Of a DNA stretch of 64,000 nucleotides, positions 34,485 through 42,929 are shown in pieces. The notes under the pieces were generated by a model, which saw only the letters and a program-made list of their open reading frames with translations, searched no databases and was not told the origin of the DNA. Position 1 is the first letter of the stretch. Each line of letters starts with the position of its first letter. The DNA comes from Pantoea allii (GTDB lineage: Bacteria; Pseudomonadota; Gammaproteobacteria; Enterobacterales; Enterobacteriaceae): contig NZ_NTMH01000040.1 of NCBI RefSeq assembly GCF_002307475.1, positions 558,001 through 622,000 of the forward strand, given 5' to 3'. Both the position numbers and the translations under genes were made by a program.

Positions 34485-35507
34485 ATGAAAAAAATATCTA
34501 TGTCAGCTGTGGCCAGAGCGGCGGGTGTCGGCGTCGCTACGGTTGATCGTGTGTTAAACAACAGAGCCTCGGTCAGGCAGGAAACCCGGGATCGGGTTCT
34601 GCGTGCTGCTGACGCGCTCGGCTACCGGGAAGACCTCCGCAAGGTGATGACCCATGAAGCCGCGGCGGTCAAAAGCGCTGTGCGCACCGGCTTCATTCTT
34701 CTTCCCAATGATTATTCTTTTTATCAGGTGCTTTCGGACGAAATCAGTCGCTGTGCACAGGGAAAACTGACAACGGAACCGGTGTTTCTGTGGGCGGATA
34801 TTCATGATATTGAGAAAGTAGTATCCTCTCTTGAGTCACTGGCAAAACGCGTTGATATTATTGGCGTTGTTGCGCTCGATCATCCTCTTATACGGCATAC
34901 CATTAAGCAGCTTTCCGCTTCAGGCGTGCAAATTTTCACGTTGTTTTCCGATCTGTCTCCCTGCGGCCAGGCTGGCTATATAGGGCTGGATAACCTTAAA
35001 GCAGGGCGCACGGCGGGATGGTTTACCGAACGCATGGCTGAAAAAGACAGTGTGATTGGCGTTCTGCTTGGTGACCACCGTTTTAACTGTCAGGAAAGCT
35101 GTGAAATAAGCTTCCGTTCGTATCTGCGTGAAAACAGAAAAGATGTCGTGGTTCTGGAGCCTTTACAGACGCTCGAAAGTATCAATGGGGGCTATTCGGC
35201 TGCCTCTCAGCTGCTAAAAAATAATCCCATGATTACGATGATCTATGCGCCATGCGGTGGCATTGAGGGCGTAATTAAGGCCATCGTCGAGAGTAAGCGG
35301 CAGGATATAAAAATGCTCTGTCATGGCCCCTTTATCGGTGATGAGATGGCGCTCATCGAAGCCCATGTCGAAATCATGCTACGTCACCGTATCGATGCAG
35401 TGGCTGAAAAGATCGTCTCACTTTTTATCAGCAGGCATCAGGAAACCGATCGCAATCCTGTCTACGTGACACTGCCTTTCGATCTCATCACTCCGGAAAA
35501 TATCTAA
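34485..35507 (+). CDS. LacI-family transcriptional regulator
   Basis: This 340-residue protein has the LacI headpiece (ISMSAVARAAGVGVATVDRV, LNNRASVRQETRDRVLRAAD, ALGYRED) and a periplasmic-binding-protein-like sensor domain. VDRVLNNR replaces the more usual VSRVLN, a variant seen in inositol- and related sugar-responsive members. It lies upstream of a TIM-barrel isomerase and an oxidoreductase on the same strand and very probably represses them through TGATA/TATCA half-sites. Confidence 0.88.
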   Translation: MKKISMSAVARAAGVGVATVDRVLNNRASVRQETRDRVLRAADALGYREDLRKVMTHEAAAVKSAVRTGFILLPNDYSFYQVLSDEISRCAQGKLTTEPVFLWADIHDIEKVVSSLESLAKRVDIIGVVALDHPLIRHTIKQLSASGVQIFTLFSDLSPCGQAGYIGLDNLKAGRTAGWFTERMAEKDSVIGVLLGDHRFNCQESCEISFRSYLRENRKDVVVLEPLQTLESINGGYSAASQLLKNNPMITMIYAPCGGIEGVIKAIVESKRQDIKMLCHGPFIGDEMALIEAHVEIMLRHRIDAVAEKIVSLFISRHQETDRNPVYVTLPFDLITPENI

Positions 35508-35557
35508 ATCCCCTGGCCATCAGGCAAAGGCTTGTGCTGTCTGGATTTGATTTAAAA

Positions 35558-35597
35558 CTATCAAAATAATGATATAAAAAAATCATGATCGCTATCA
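35558..35597. promoter_or_regulatory. Candidate operator half-sites before the isomerase gene
   Basis: CTATCA at 35558 with TGATAT ending at 35575, and TGATCGCTATCA at 35586-35597, repeat the half-sites of the palindrome at 34453. They lie about 120-160 bases before the isomerase start, in AT-rich DNA. None is as perfect as the first. Confidence 0.45.
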
Positions 35598-35719
35598 AAT
35601 AACTCACTCCGAATGATTGCCGGTAATAAAAAACCGGCGCAATACTGCGCGCAGTGAGTCAGGCGCTTGCCGTCTGACCTGTCTGTGTTCATCAGTGTTG
35701 CCGCATCAGGAGAAAAATC

Positions 35720-36643
35720 ATGACCATGTCCATCGCAACTGCGCCCTGTAGCTGGGGCGTGGACGATCCGAAGAATCCCTTTCTTCCCCCCTGGCAGAAT
35801 GTCCTCAAAGAGGCCCGGCTTGCAGGTTACAAAAGCCTGGAACTGGGGCCGTGGGGGTATTTGCCAGTCCAGCCAGATGCGCTGAAATCGGCGCTTGACG
35901 GGTTTCAGCTGACCGTCGTGGCGGGCACCCTTTTCGACGATTTGGTGAGTGAAGAGAACTTCCCGGCAATGATCGCGCTGACTCACAAAATCTGTCACAA
36001 CCTGAGTGCCCTTTACCAAAAAGGCGAGCCTGTCGGTCAGGATAAACCTGCACCTTATCTTGTGATTATTGACTTCGGTGATCCTGAACGTGCCGCCACC
36101 GCCGGCCAGTCAGAAAAAGCCCCACGGCTTAAGGATAGTGACTGGCAGAGAATGATCAGACACATCACTGTTTTGAGTGAGATTGCCTGGAAAGAATATG
36201 GTGTCAGGCCGGTCATTCATCCCCATGCGGGTGGTTGCATTGAGTTTGCCGATGAGCTGGAAAAGCTGGTTCAGGATATTCCCCATACAGTAGCCGGGTT
36301 GTGCCTGGATACCGGCCATCTGTATTACGCGGGCATGGACCCGGTTGCTGCGCTGGATCGTTACTGGGACCGCATTGATTATCTTCACTTCAAGGACGTC
36401 AACGAGGTTGTCTGGCGTCGTGCCATCAACGAAGGCCTGGATTTTTTCACCGCCTGTGCGCAGGGCGTTATGTGCCCACTTGGCCGCGGTGCCATCGACT
36501 ATCCACAAGTCCACGCCTTTCTGCGCCAGCGGCATTATCAGGGCTGGATAACCATTGAACAGGAAAGGGACCCGCGTGATGCGGATACCAGCCTGCGTGA
36601 CGTCACGGCAAGTCTGCAGTATCTGCATTCAGTCGGTTTCTGA
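35720..36643 (+). CDS. IolE-like sugar isomerase/epimerase or dehydratase (TIM barrel)
   Basis: This 307-residue protein belongs to the AP-endonuclease-2/xylose-isomerase-like TIM-barrel superfamily. The opening TAPCSWGVDDPKNPFLPPWQ and GYKSLELGPWGYLP resemble IolE-type inosose dehydratases. Metal ligands should include the His in HPHAGG, the Asp-His of CLDTGHLYYAGMDP, the His of YLHFKDVN and Glu in WITIEQERDP. AGGAG lies seven bases before ATG 35720. It is followed after ten bases by a Gfo/Idh/MocA oxidoreductase, the classical pair for inositol or unusual sugar catabolism. The substrate is unknown, and no other iol genes are present. Confidence 0.82.
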   Translation: MTMSIATAPCSWGVDDPKNPFLPPWQNVLKEARLAGYKSLELGPWGYLPVQPDALKSALDGFQLTVVAGTLFDDLVSEENFPAMIALTHKICHNLSALYQKGEPVGQDKPAPYLVIIDFGDPERAATAGQSEKAPRLKDSDWQRMIRHITVLSEIAWKEYGVRPVIHPHAGGCIEFADELEKLVQDIPHTVAGLCLDTGHLYYAGMDPVAALDRYWDRIDYLHFKDVNEVVWRRAINEGLDFFTACAQGVMCPLGRGAIDYPQVHAFLRQRHYQGWITIEQERDPRDADTSLRDVTASLQYLHSVGF

Positions 36644-36653
36644 GGAGAAAATC

Positions 36654-37823
36654 ATGATTAACGGTATTAAACCGCTCGAAAAATCACTGCGGTGGGGCAT
36701 GGTAGGCGGTGGCGGAACCAGCCAAATCGGTTACATCCACCGCTCATCGGCGCTACGCGATAACACCTTCACTTTGGTTGCCGGGGCCTTTGATATTGAT
36801 GCTGCACGGGGACGCGCGTTTGGTGAAGCACTGGGCCTTAGCCCGGACCGGTGCTATGCCGACTATCAAACCCTGTTTGCATCAGAAGCAAAACGCGATG
36901 ATGGTATTCAGGCCGTCTCGATCGCCACACCGAACAACACCCACTTTGCCGTCTGCTGCGCAGCCCTTGAGGCCGGTCTGCATGTGATCTGTGAGAAGCC
37001 GCTGTGTTTTACGGTCGAAGAGGCGGAGCATCTGTCGACACTGAGCCGGGAGAAAAAGAAGATCGTCGGCGTGACTTATGGTTATACCGGTCATCAGCTT
37101 ATCCATCAGGCCAGGGAAATGATTGCGGAGGGATTACTGGGTGACATCCGCATCATCAACATGCAGTTTGCACACGGTTTTCACAACGAATCGGTTGAAC
37201 AGAATAACGCCAGTACCAGTTGGCGCGTGAACCCACGCTTTGTCGGGCCCAGCTACGTTTTGGGTGACCTGGCGACCCATCCATTATGTATCGCTGAAAC
37301 CATGGCACCTGCCATGAAAATCAGGCGGCTGCTTTGCTCACGCCAGAGTTTTGTGAAAAGCCGTGCTCCTCTTGAAGACAATGCGTTTGTTCTGATGGAA
37401 TATGAGAATGGTGCGGTAGGAAGTCTGTGGGCCTCGGCTGTTAACTGCGGCTCAATGCATGGACAGAAAGTCCGAATCGTCGGTTCCAGAGCCAGTATTG
37501 AGTGGTGGGATGAGCAGCCGAACCAGCTCCGCTTCGAAGTTCAGGGTGAGCCGGTACGCATTCTGGAGAGAGGCATGGACTATCTTCATCCAGTTGCCCG
37601 TGAAGATGACCGCATAGGCGGGGGACATCCGGAAGGACTTTTCGAAGCATGGTCGAATCTCTACAGACGTTTTGCGCTGGCGATGGATGCCACCGATCGC
37701 GGTGACGATGCCTTCCTGAACAATTTCTGGTATCCCGATGTGCATGCGGGCCTGGCGGGCGTCAGATGGGTGGAAAACTGTGTACGTTCAGCCGACGCCG
37801 GTTCGGTGTGGGTAGAGTGCTGA
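36654..37823 (+). CDS. Gfo/Idh/MocA-family NAD(P)-dependent oxidoreductase
   Basis: This protein of about 389 residues has an N-terminal Rossmann fold (WGMVGGGGTSQIGYIHR) with a GGGG loop, VSIATPNNTHF, and CEKPLCFTVEEAE containing the catalytic Lys of the EKP motif. The C-terminal alpha/beta substrate domain includes GDLATHPLCIAE, where a conserved His lies. GAGGAG lies eight bases before ATG 36654; earlier in-frame codons overlap the isomerase gene and are discarded. It should oxidise or reduce a sugar, inositol or sugar acid together with the IolE-like enzyme. Confidence 0.87.
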   Translation: MINGIKPLEKSLRWGMVGGGGTSQIGYIHRSSALRDNTFTLVAGAFDIDAARGRAFGEALGLSPDRCYADYQTLFASEAKRDDGIQAVSIATPNNTHFAVCCAALEAGLHVICEKPLCFTVEEAEHLSTLSREKKKIVGVTYGYTGHQLIHQAREMIAEGLLGDIRIINMQFAHGFHNESVEQNNASTSWRVNPRFVGPSYVLGDLATHPLCIAETMAPAMKIRRLLCSRQSFVKSRAPLEDNAFVLMEYENGAVGSLWASAVNCGSMHGQKVRIVGSRASIEWWDEQPNQLRFEVQGEPVRILERGMDYLHPVAREDDRIGGGHPEGLFEAWSNLYRRFALAMDATDRGDDAFLNNFWYPDVHAGLAGVRWVENCVRSADAGSVWVEC

Positions 37824-38005
37824 AATCTCTGCCATAAAAAGTCTGGACTCACCCTGTTAAACAGGGCTGAAAAACATTAATTGGTTGAGTTTACTGACTT
37901 TCGCGGCCTGAAAACCGACCTCAGGCGAGGTCGCAAGGACTACACTTCAGATCGACCTGGTAAAATGAGCATGGCTCGCATGTTGCGCATGCTGGACAGT
38001 GATCA

Positions 38006-38043
38006 GGCTACTGTCTGTCTGGTGCCAGAAGCAGACAGTAGCC
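38006..38043. repeat. Dispersed hairpin repeat, site 6, with extended arms
   Basis: GGCTACTGTCTG (38006-38017) and CAGACAGTAGCC (38032-38043) pair perfectly over 12 bases around the family core GGTGCCAGAAG. Both arms differ from the usual GTCCGC / GCGGAC in a compensating way. It lies between the convergent oxidoreductase and ArsR genes. Confidence 0.8.
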
Positions 38044-38107
38044 TTTGCTGGTGATTGTGATGGCTGATGCCCGGCTTTAAAAGAGGCTATCCTCTCGGAG
38101 GAACGGC

Positions 38108-38440
38108 CTACAGCTGCTGGAGAGACTTGATGATTGCCTCATTCATCTCGTACACCGCCTGTTCGCGCCGGCGATAGTAGGTCCATTTTCCCACCTTACT
38201 GGCCTCAAGCAGACCGGCATCATGCAGCGCTTTCAGACACAAGGATGTCGCGGGCTGTGAGAGGCCCGCCTTGTCCTGAATGAGACTGGCACAGACACCG
38301 TACTGATCGAAGGGATAGAGCTGAGCATAATCAGCAAAGGCTTCGTCAGGGTTTTTAAGCCATTTGAGCACCGCAACCCGCGTTGGATTGGCCAGTAATT
38401 TAATGGCATTTTCGGGTGTCATGCCGTCTTCGAACCTCAA
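38108..38440 (-). CDS. ArsR-type winged-helix regulator
   Basis: This 110-residue protein has the ArsR fold: AIKLLANPTRVAVLKWLKNP, then LIQDKAGLSQPATSLCLKAL with the recognition helix, and the wing SKVGKWTYYRRRE. No obvious metal-binding CxC is present, so it is not a classical arsenic sensor; Cys residues in CASL and SLCL could serve as redox sensors. Its start overlaps the end of the old-yellow-enzyme gene by four bases (38437-38440), so it is the second gene of that operon and probably controls it. Confidence 0.82.
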   Translation of the reverse strand: MRFEDGMTPENAIKLLANPTRVAVLKWLKNPDEAFADYAQLYPFDQYGVCASLIQDKAGLSQPATSLCLKALHDAGLLEASKVGKWTYYRRREQAVYEMNEAIIKSLQQL

Positions 38441-39555
38441 GCAGGATAAAAAGGATAGTCAGTATAGCCTTTCTCGCTTCCGCCATACAGCGAGCCAGCA
38501 TCCACCTCGTTCAGCGGATAGCCCATTTTAAAACGTGTCGGTAAATCCGGGTTAGCGATAAACGTACGTCCGAAACCAAACAGGTCGCCCCATCCCTTTT
38601 CCAGCATGCGTTCGGCTTTTTCCTTGGTGTAACGACCGGAATACATAATGGGTGAACGGAAGGTTTCGCGCAGCGCAATACGAAAACGTTCGGGCAGTTC
38701 CGGGCTGTTGTCCCAGTCCGCTTCGGCGATAGACAGATAGCCTGTTTCGAGCGCGTTCAGCATCTCGGCAGCACGAAGGTAAGTGGCATGGGGATCGCTT
38801 TCAACCAGCCCCAGATAAACGCGCTCTTCCTCTGTGCTTGAGAACAGCGGCGCGAAACGTACCCCGACTCGGTGACTGCCAAACACTGAACTCACCGCCT
38901 CGATGATTTCGCGCAGGAAGCGCAGGCGGTTGTCCAGCGAACCACCATATTCATCGGTGCGGAAGTTGGTGTGTTCAGAAATAAACTGATTGATCAGATA
39001 ACCGTTGGCCGCATGCAGTTCGACACCGTCGAAACCGGCTTTTTTGGCATTCTCCGCCGCCGTACGGTACATCGCCACAATCTCTTTCACTTCTGAGGTT
39101 GTCAACGCGCGCGGCAGGCTGGGGTCCGTCAGCACACCGGCACCAGGCCCGGTTTCGATAAACACCCGTACGCCGCTGGCGGCAACAGCTGAAGGGGCAA
39201 CAGGCGGCTGTTTCCCGGGCTGCAGTTCATTGTGCGAGACGCGTCCCACGTGCCAGAGCTGGCAAAAGAGGGTTCCGCCCTCGGCATGAACGGCATCGGT
39301 GACGTTTCGCCATCCCGCGATTTGTGCTTCGCTGTGGATGCCCGGCGTCCAGGCATAACCCTGTCCGCGAGGCTCAATTTGTGTCCCTTCGGTCACCATA
39401 AAACCGGCACTGGCACGCTGGCGATAGTAGTCCACCATCATCGTACCGGGGACGTTGCCCGGCTGCTCGCTGCGGCAACGGGTCAGGGGAGGGAGCGCAA
39501 TGCGGTTACGTAATGTGAGATCACCCAGCGTCAGGGGCGCGAAAAGAGACGTCAT
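38437..39555 (-). CDS. Old yellow enzyme family alkene reductase (NemA-like)
   Basis: This 372-residue FMN-dependent TIM-barrel enzyme begins SLFAPLTLGDLTLRNRIALPPLTR. It has the active-site HAANGYLINQF (HxAN form), the FMN/NADPH segment DEYGGSLDNRLRFLREI, and a final GWGDLFGFGRTFIANPDLP phosphate-binding loop. It reduces activated C=C bonds or nitro compounds using NADPH. I start at ATG 39555, which begins MTSLFAP as in relatives. It is co-transcribed with an ArsR-type regulator, which suggests induction by electrophiles. Confidence 0.9.
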   Translation of the reverse strand: MTSLFAPLTLGDLTLRNRIALPPLTRCRSEQPGNVPGTMMVDYYRQRASAGFMVTEGTQIEPRGQGYAWTPGIHSEAQIAGWRNVTDAVHAEGGTLFCQLWHVGRVSHNELQPGKQPPVAPSAVAASGVRVFIETGPGAGVLTDPSLPRALTTSEVKEIVAMYRTAAENAKKAGFDGVELHAANGYLINQFISEHTNFRTDEYGGSLDNRLRFLREIIEAVSSVFGSHRVGVRFAPLFSSTEEERVYLGLVESDPHATYLRAAEMLNALETGYLSIAEADWDNSPELPERFRIALRETFRSPIMYSGRYTKEKAERMLEKGWGDLFGFGRTFIANPDLPTRFKMGYPLNEVDAGSLYGGSEKGYTDYPFYPA

Positions 39556-40019
39556 AACAACTATCCTGTGAGAAGAAATAAAGGCGGCATTATATTTATA
39601 CATTTAAATTTGTAAATGTGTAATTTGTGCGGTTGTACCGCCTGGCCCATGACGTCGCTGTCGACATGTTTTACCTCGACCACTATGCCTTTGCGCAAGG
39701 CGGGGAGGTTTCCATCAAAACTCATCTGCTTACGCCGACAGTTTCATCTGTTTCATGGTGGTAGACTGTGTCGGCAACTGGATGCAGGCTGACGTCCAGG
39801 TGAAAGCGTTGCAGGGAGGCAAAAGGATGCATAAGGCAGGCATTCATAATCACTGAACGCCCCTCCTCTGTTTGCCGCCGGAAAACAGCAGATATCCGCT
39901 GTTGGCTTATAGCAGGCATCATTGTTCAGCCTGCACGCAGCGCGTTCTGGGCCAGACGCGGAGGTTGTCAATGCTGTGATGTGTTCAGCATCGGGTTTGC
40001 TTTTGAGCGGTGCAAGCCC
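39556..40019. other. Promoter of the reductase and intergenic spacer
   Basis: The part next to 39556 is AT-rich (ATTATATTTATACATTTAAA) and probably holds the promoter of the reductase-ArsR operon and the ArsR operator. The remaining DNA up to the DMT transporter stop shows no believable gene. Confidence 0.4.
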
Positions 40020-40916
40020 TCAGTTATTCCGGGCTGATTTTCTTTTCAGGTAATACTCCGCTGCCAGATAACCCGTTACCGCAACAAAGGTGATTCCCCC
40101 ACCCAGGAGTGTATTGCTGGTCGGTAATTCACTGAAGAATATCCAGACCCACAAAGGCCCGAGGAGGATATCTGTTTGTGCAATCAGGCTGGCCTCAGCG
40201 GGGTTAACATATCGGCTTCCTGCCATGAACAGCAGATAGCTCATACTTTGCGTCGCCAGCGCAAAAGCGAACAACCATAAGATGTCATGCAAACCGGGAA
40301 GGGGAAGGTCTTGTGGCATCATCGCAAAACAGAAGACACCACAGAGGGCACATGCGAGAGCCGTAACAGCCGGCAGGTTCATTTCTGGCCACTTTCCTGA
40401 CATCACTATGCTGGCGGCAAACCCGGCCGTCATCACCAGAGCCAGTGTGTTACCCGCCATATCGCCTTTCCCTGAGGCAGAGGCTGCCATAACAATCACC
40501 CCTGTGAGGCTCACTGCTGCGGAAATAAGCGCACGTTTTGTAATTTCCTTCTTCTGTATCAGCCAGCCCAGCCCCATCGCAAAAAAGGGAATTGTTGCAT
40601 AAACGGTCATCACGCCTGCGACGCTGGTGAGTTTCAGCGCTGCGACGTAGCAAAACATGGAAATCGCCATAACAGTGGCGGTTATCAGGCCTTTTAAGCC
40701 CACATCATGACGGAATGAAAAGCGGCGCAGATAGCCGCTCCCCATGAGCAGAAGAACCAGCGACAGAAAAGCAAACAGCGAGCGCCATGCAACCATCGCC
40801 CACGTGTTCATATCGAGCATCCTCACGAAGAAGCCTGCGGAGCTCCACATGATGGCCGAAAGAAACACCATAATCAGTCCCAACGCGTGTCTGCTGGCGG
40901 TCTTTATCGGTGGCAT
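40020..40916 (-). CDS. EamA/DMT-family transporter
   Basis: This 298-residue inner-membrane protein has ten hydrophobic segments in two EamA repeats, starting LIMVFLSAIMWSSAGFFVRM, with the second repeat near residue 150. It probably exports a metabolite or amino acid; direction and substrate are unknown. It is divergent from a TetR gene with 54 bases between, containing a TAGA-N4-TCTA operator, so its expression is probably repressed by that protein. Confidence 0.83.
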   Translation of the reverse strand: MPPIKTASRHALGLIMVFLSAIMWSSAGFFVRMLDMNTWAMVAWRSLFAFLSLVLLLMGSGYLRRFSFRHDVGLKGLITATVMAISMFCYVAALKLTSVAGVMTVYATIPFFAMGLGWLIQKKEITKRALISAAVSLTGVIVMAASASGKGDMAGNTLALVMTAGFAASIVMSGKWPEMNLPAVTALACALCGVFCFAMMPQDLPLPGLHDILWLFAFALATQSMSYLLFMAGSRYVNPAEASLIAQTDILLGPLWVWIFFSELPTSNTLLGGGITFVAVTGYLAAEYYLKRKSARNN

Positions 40917-40952
40917 CGTTTATCCTTATCCCTTATAGTCTGACAAAATAAG

Positions 40953-40964
40953 TAGAACGGTCTA
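40953..40964. promoter_or_regulatory. TetR-type operator candidate TAGA-ACGG-TCTA
   Basis: TAGAACGGTCTA resembles the TAGACC/GGTCTA palindromes bound by NemR-like TetR repressors. It lies six bases before the TetR start, between the divergent TetR and transporter genes. Confidence 0.5.
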
Positions 40965-40970
40965 ATTATT

Positions 40971-41585
40971 ATGGCAAAGAATGATACGCGCAAACGTCTT
41001 TTGAGTGCCGGTATACGGGTTTTCATGAGAGAAGGTTACGAAGGGGGAGGGATAACAACGATTCTGAGTGAGGCAGGCATGCCTAAAGGATCGTTTTATA
41101 ATCTCTTTCCGAGTAAGGAAGAGTTTGCCTGCGCCGCTCTTGACGCTTATATCGAGACGTTTGACGCACTCCGGGCAGAGACGTTACTGAACCGCTCCCT
41201 GCATCCCCGCCTGCGTCTCATCAGCTGGCTAAACGGGCACAGCCTGTATATTGAGCGTGAACCTGAGGTCGCGGGCTGTCTGGCAGGGATTATTGGACAG
41301 ACGGGGGCCGTACACAGTGAAAAGATTCGGCAAAAGCTGCGGGCAATTTTTGCCAGCTGGGAACGCGATCTGATTACCGTGTTTAATGATGCCCAGACGC
41401 TTTCGCCAGGGATGACGCCGGAAAGCGCGGCAAAGCTGGTTATTCACAGTTACGAAGGGATTATGATACGTATTCGCATAGAGGGGAGCACTTGTCCTTA
41501 TGATTTTTTGACACAAGTGCTACCAGACATTCTTTTTTCAGAGCCCGGCGCCGGTGCCGACCTGACCGCCGATCATCCGCGCTAA
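40971..41585 (+). CDS. TetR-family transcriptional regulator
   Basis: This 204-residue protein has a TetR N-terminal helix-turn-helix (TRKRLLSAGIRVFMREGYEG, ITTILSEAGMPKGSFYNLFP) and a helical ligand domain with a Cys in EVAGCLAG that aligns with redox-active cysteines in NemR/AcuR-type regulators. It is divergent from the DMT transporter and probably represses it. Confidence 0.87.
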   Translation: MAKNDTRKRLLSAGIRVFMREGYEGGGITTILSEAGMPKGSFYNLFPSKEEFACAALDAYIETFDALRAETLLNRSLHPRLRLISWLNGHSLYIEREPEVAGCLAGIIGQTGAVHSEKIRQKLRAIFASWERDLITVFNDAQTLSPGMTPESAAKLVIHSYEGIMIRIRIEGSTCPYDFLTQVLPDILFSEPGAGADLTADHPR

Positions 41586-41653
41586 AAGGGCAGTAATCTG
41601 CTGTTAATATCATCACCGCAACGGGTTCATCGCGGATACAGTTCTGTGCAGAT

Positions 41654-41678
41654 GTTCGCCTGGGTGCCAGAAGCGGAC
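41654..41678. repeat. Dispersed hairpin repeat, site 7 (single A unit)
   Basis: GTTCGCC and AAGCGGAC flank TGGGTGCCAG; one arm is mutated, but the family core GTGCCAGAAGCGGAC is intact. It follows the TetR 3' end. Confidence 0.7.
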
Positions 41679-41755
41679 GCTGCTTACATCGTGCTATGGT
41701 GGTTTATGTGGAGAAGTTCAGCGAAAGTAATGCCTTCAGGTAAAAGGAGTGTCAG

Positions 41756-42274
41756 ATGAATTTAGAAACTGTGCGTTTAAGGCTTGAACCTTATGATGAC
41801 TCACACTACGAAGGCTTAAGGGTAATGGAAAGCGATGCCAGCGTGATGCGGTATATCAGCAACGGTATTGTTAAAACACCAGAAGAGACGTGGGAAAATA
41901 TCAGGCGTGTTCAGGCCCGATGGCAGAAATATGGATTTTCGTGGTGGGCTATCAAAGAGAAGGCTTCTGGGGCCATTGTTGGAGCAGCATGCCTCCAGTA
42001 CCTGGCAAACGTTGAAGGTGCACCCTTAGAGATTGGCTGGCGGCTTGTCCCAGAACACAATGGCAAAGGCTATGCAACAGAAGCGGCTAAAGCGATTATT
42101 GATTTCGCAGCAGAGCAGATGGGCGCAACATATTTAGTGGCTGTTGCCGACCCTGAAAATGCGCCCTCTCAGCGAGTGATGCAGCGATTAGGCATGACGT
42201 ACAAAGCAACAGAACAGCATTATGATGTGCCCTGCGTCGTTTATGAACTTAGCATTCAGCGCGATCCGTCGTAA
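41756..42274 (+). CDS. GNAT-family N-acetyltransferase (RimJ/RimL-like)
   Basis: This 172-residue protein begins ETVRLRLEPYDDSHYEGLRV, typical of the RimJ/RimL-like GNAT subgroup. The CoA-binding region is EIGWRLVPEHNGKGYATEAA (Q/R-x-x-G-x-G/A analogue), followed by DPENAPSQRVMQRLGM, the classical end of the fold. GGAG precedes ATG 41756. It acetylates an amino group of an unknown substrate. It is a monocistronic module with hairpin repeats on both sides. Confidence 0.85.
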   Translation: MNLETVRLRLEPYDDSHYEGLRVMESDASVMRYISNGIVKTPEETWENIRRVQARWQKYGFSWWAIKEKASGAIVGAACLQYLANVEGAPLEIGWRLVPEHNGKGYATEAAKAIIDFAAEQMGATYLVAVADPENAPSQRVMQRLGMTYKATEQHYDVPCVVYELSIQRDPS

Positions 42275-42292
42275 TGAGGATGTGAACATCAT

Positions 42293-42316
42293 GTCCGCTT
42301 TGTGCCAGAAGCGGAC
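42293..42316. repeat. Dispersed hairpin repeat, site 8 (single A unit)
   Basis: GTCCGCTT and AAGCGGAC flank TGTGCCAG, a perfect family member. It lies between the convergent ends of the GNAT gene and the following minus-strand gene. Confidence 0.9.
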
Positions 42317-42336
42317 ATGATTAGCAATTTAATCGT

Positions 42337-42660
42337 TCAAGCCCGTCCGCCTGATTTAACAGCCTTGACACTGACGCTGACATTCAGTCTTTTCGCTTCC
42401 ATAGTTATCATTTTTTGAGCAAGAGCCATGTCCCCACCATGCACCCGGTCTATCAATGTTTGTACGATTGTCATCATTAGAAATAGCTGATTGGCAGGAT
42501 AAAAATCTGCCATATTTATACCGTGATCTGATAGTTGCTGGTGCGCGGCTTTCTCTGTTTTTTCAACTATGTTAGCCACTTCCTCAGTCATTTTATCTAT
42601 ATGGTTGAAGACAACACGATTGATAATGTCAATTTGTTCAGGAGTGAAGGTCTTTTCCAT
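42337..42660 (-). CDS. Uncharacterised 107-residue helical protein
   Basis: I do not recognise this family. It is almost entirely helical with heptad-like spacing (IDKMTEEVANIVEKTEKAAH) and has a Met-rich helix (QLFLMMTIVQTLIDRVHGGD). There is no signal peptide. The end is basic (SVKAVKSGGRA). Codon use looks normal, and AGGTGAG lies close before the start. The gene sits alone between hairpin repeats 8 and 9. Confidence 0.6.
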   Translation of the reverse strand: MEKTFTPEQIDIINRVVFNHIDKMTEEVANIVEKTEKAAHQQLSDHGINMADFYPANQLFLMMTIVQTLIDRVHGGDMALAQKMITMEAKRLNVSVSVKAVKSGGRA

Positions 42661-42823
42661 CCGGACTCACCTTTCAATGCTGTAAGTATCCTAGAGGATA
42701 TCATATCTTGACCAGACGCGACTGAATGACCGGATGCGTGATTTTGCCTTGTCTTTACTGGTCAGGGTTAACGGCCTTTTTCGCAAAGATTAGTAAGGGA
42801 TAATTATTTAAGTTCAGCACTAT

Positions 42824-42889
42824 GTCCGATTTTCGCTCATAGCGGACCTTCAGCTCAGTCAGCCTGTCCGCTTTGTGCCAGGAGCGGAC
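42824..42889. repeat. Two-hairpin dispersed repeat, site 9 (B and A units)
   Basis: Unit B (42824-42847) has GTCCGATT / ATAGCGGAC arms around TTCGCTC. Unit A (42866-42889) has GTCCGCTT / GAGCGGAC. The 18-base spacer CTTCAGCTCAGTCAGCCT is nearly the same at site 10. Confidence 0.9.
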
Positions 42890-42929
42890 ATTGCATTGAT
42901 CAGTTTATTTTCAAAATATCATCCAAACC

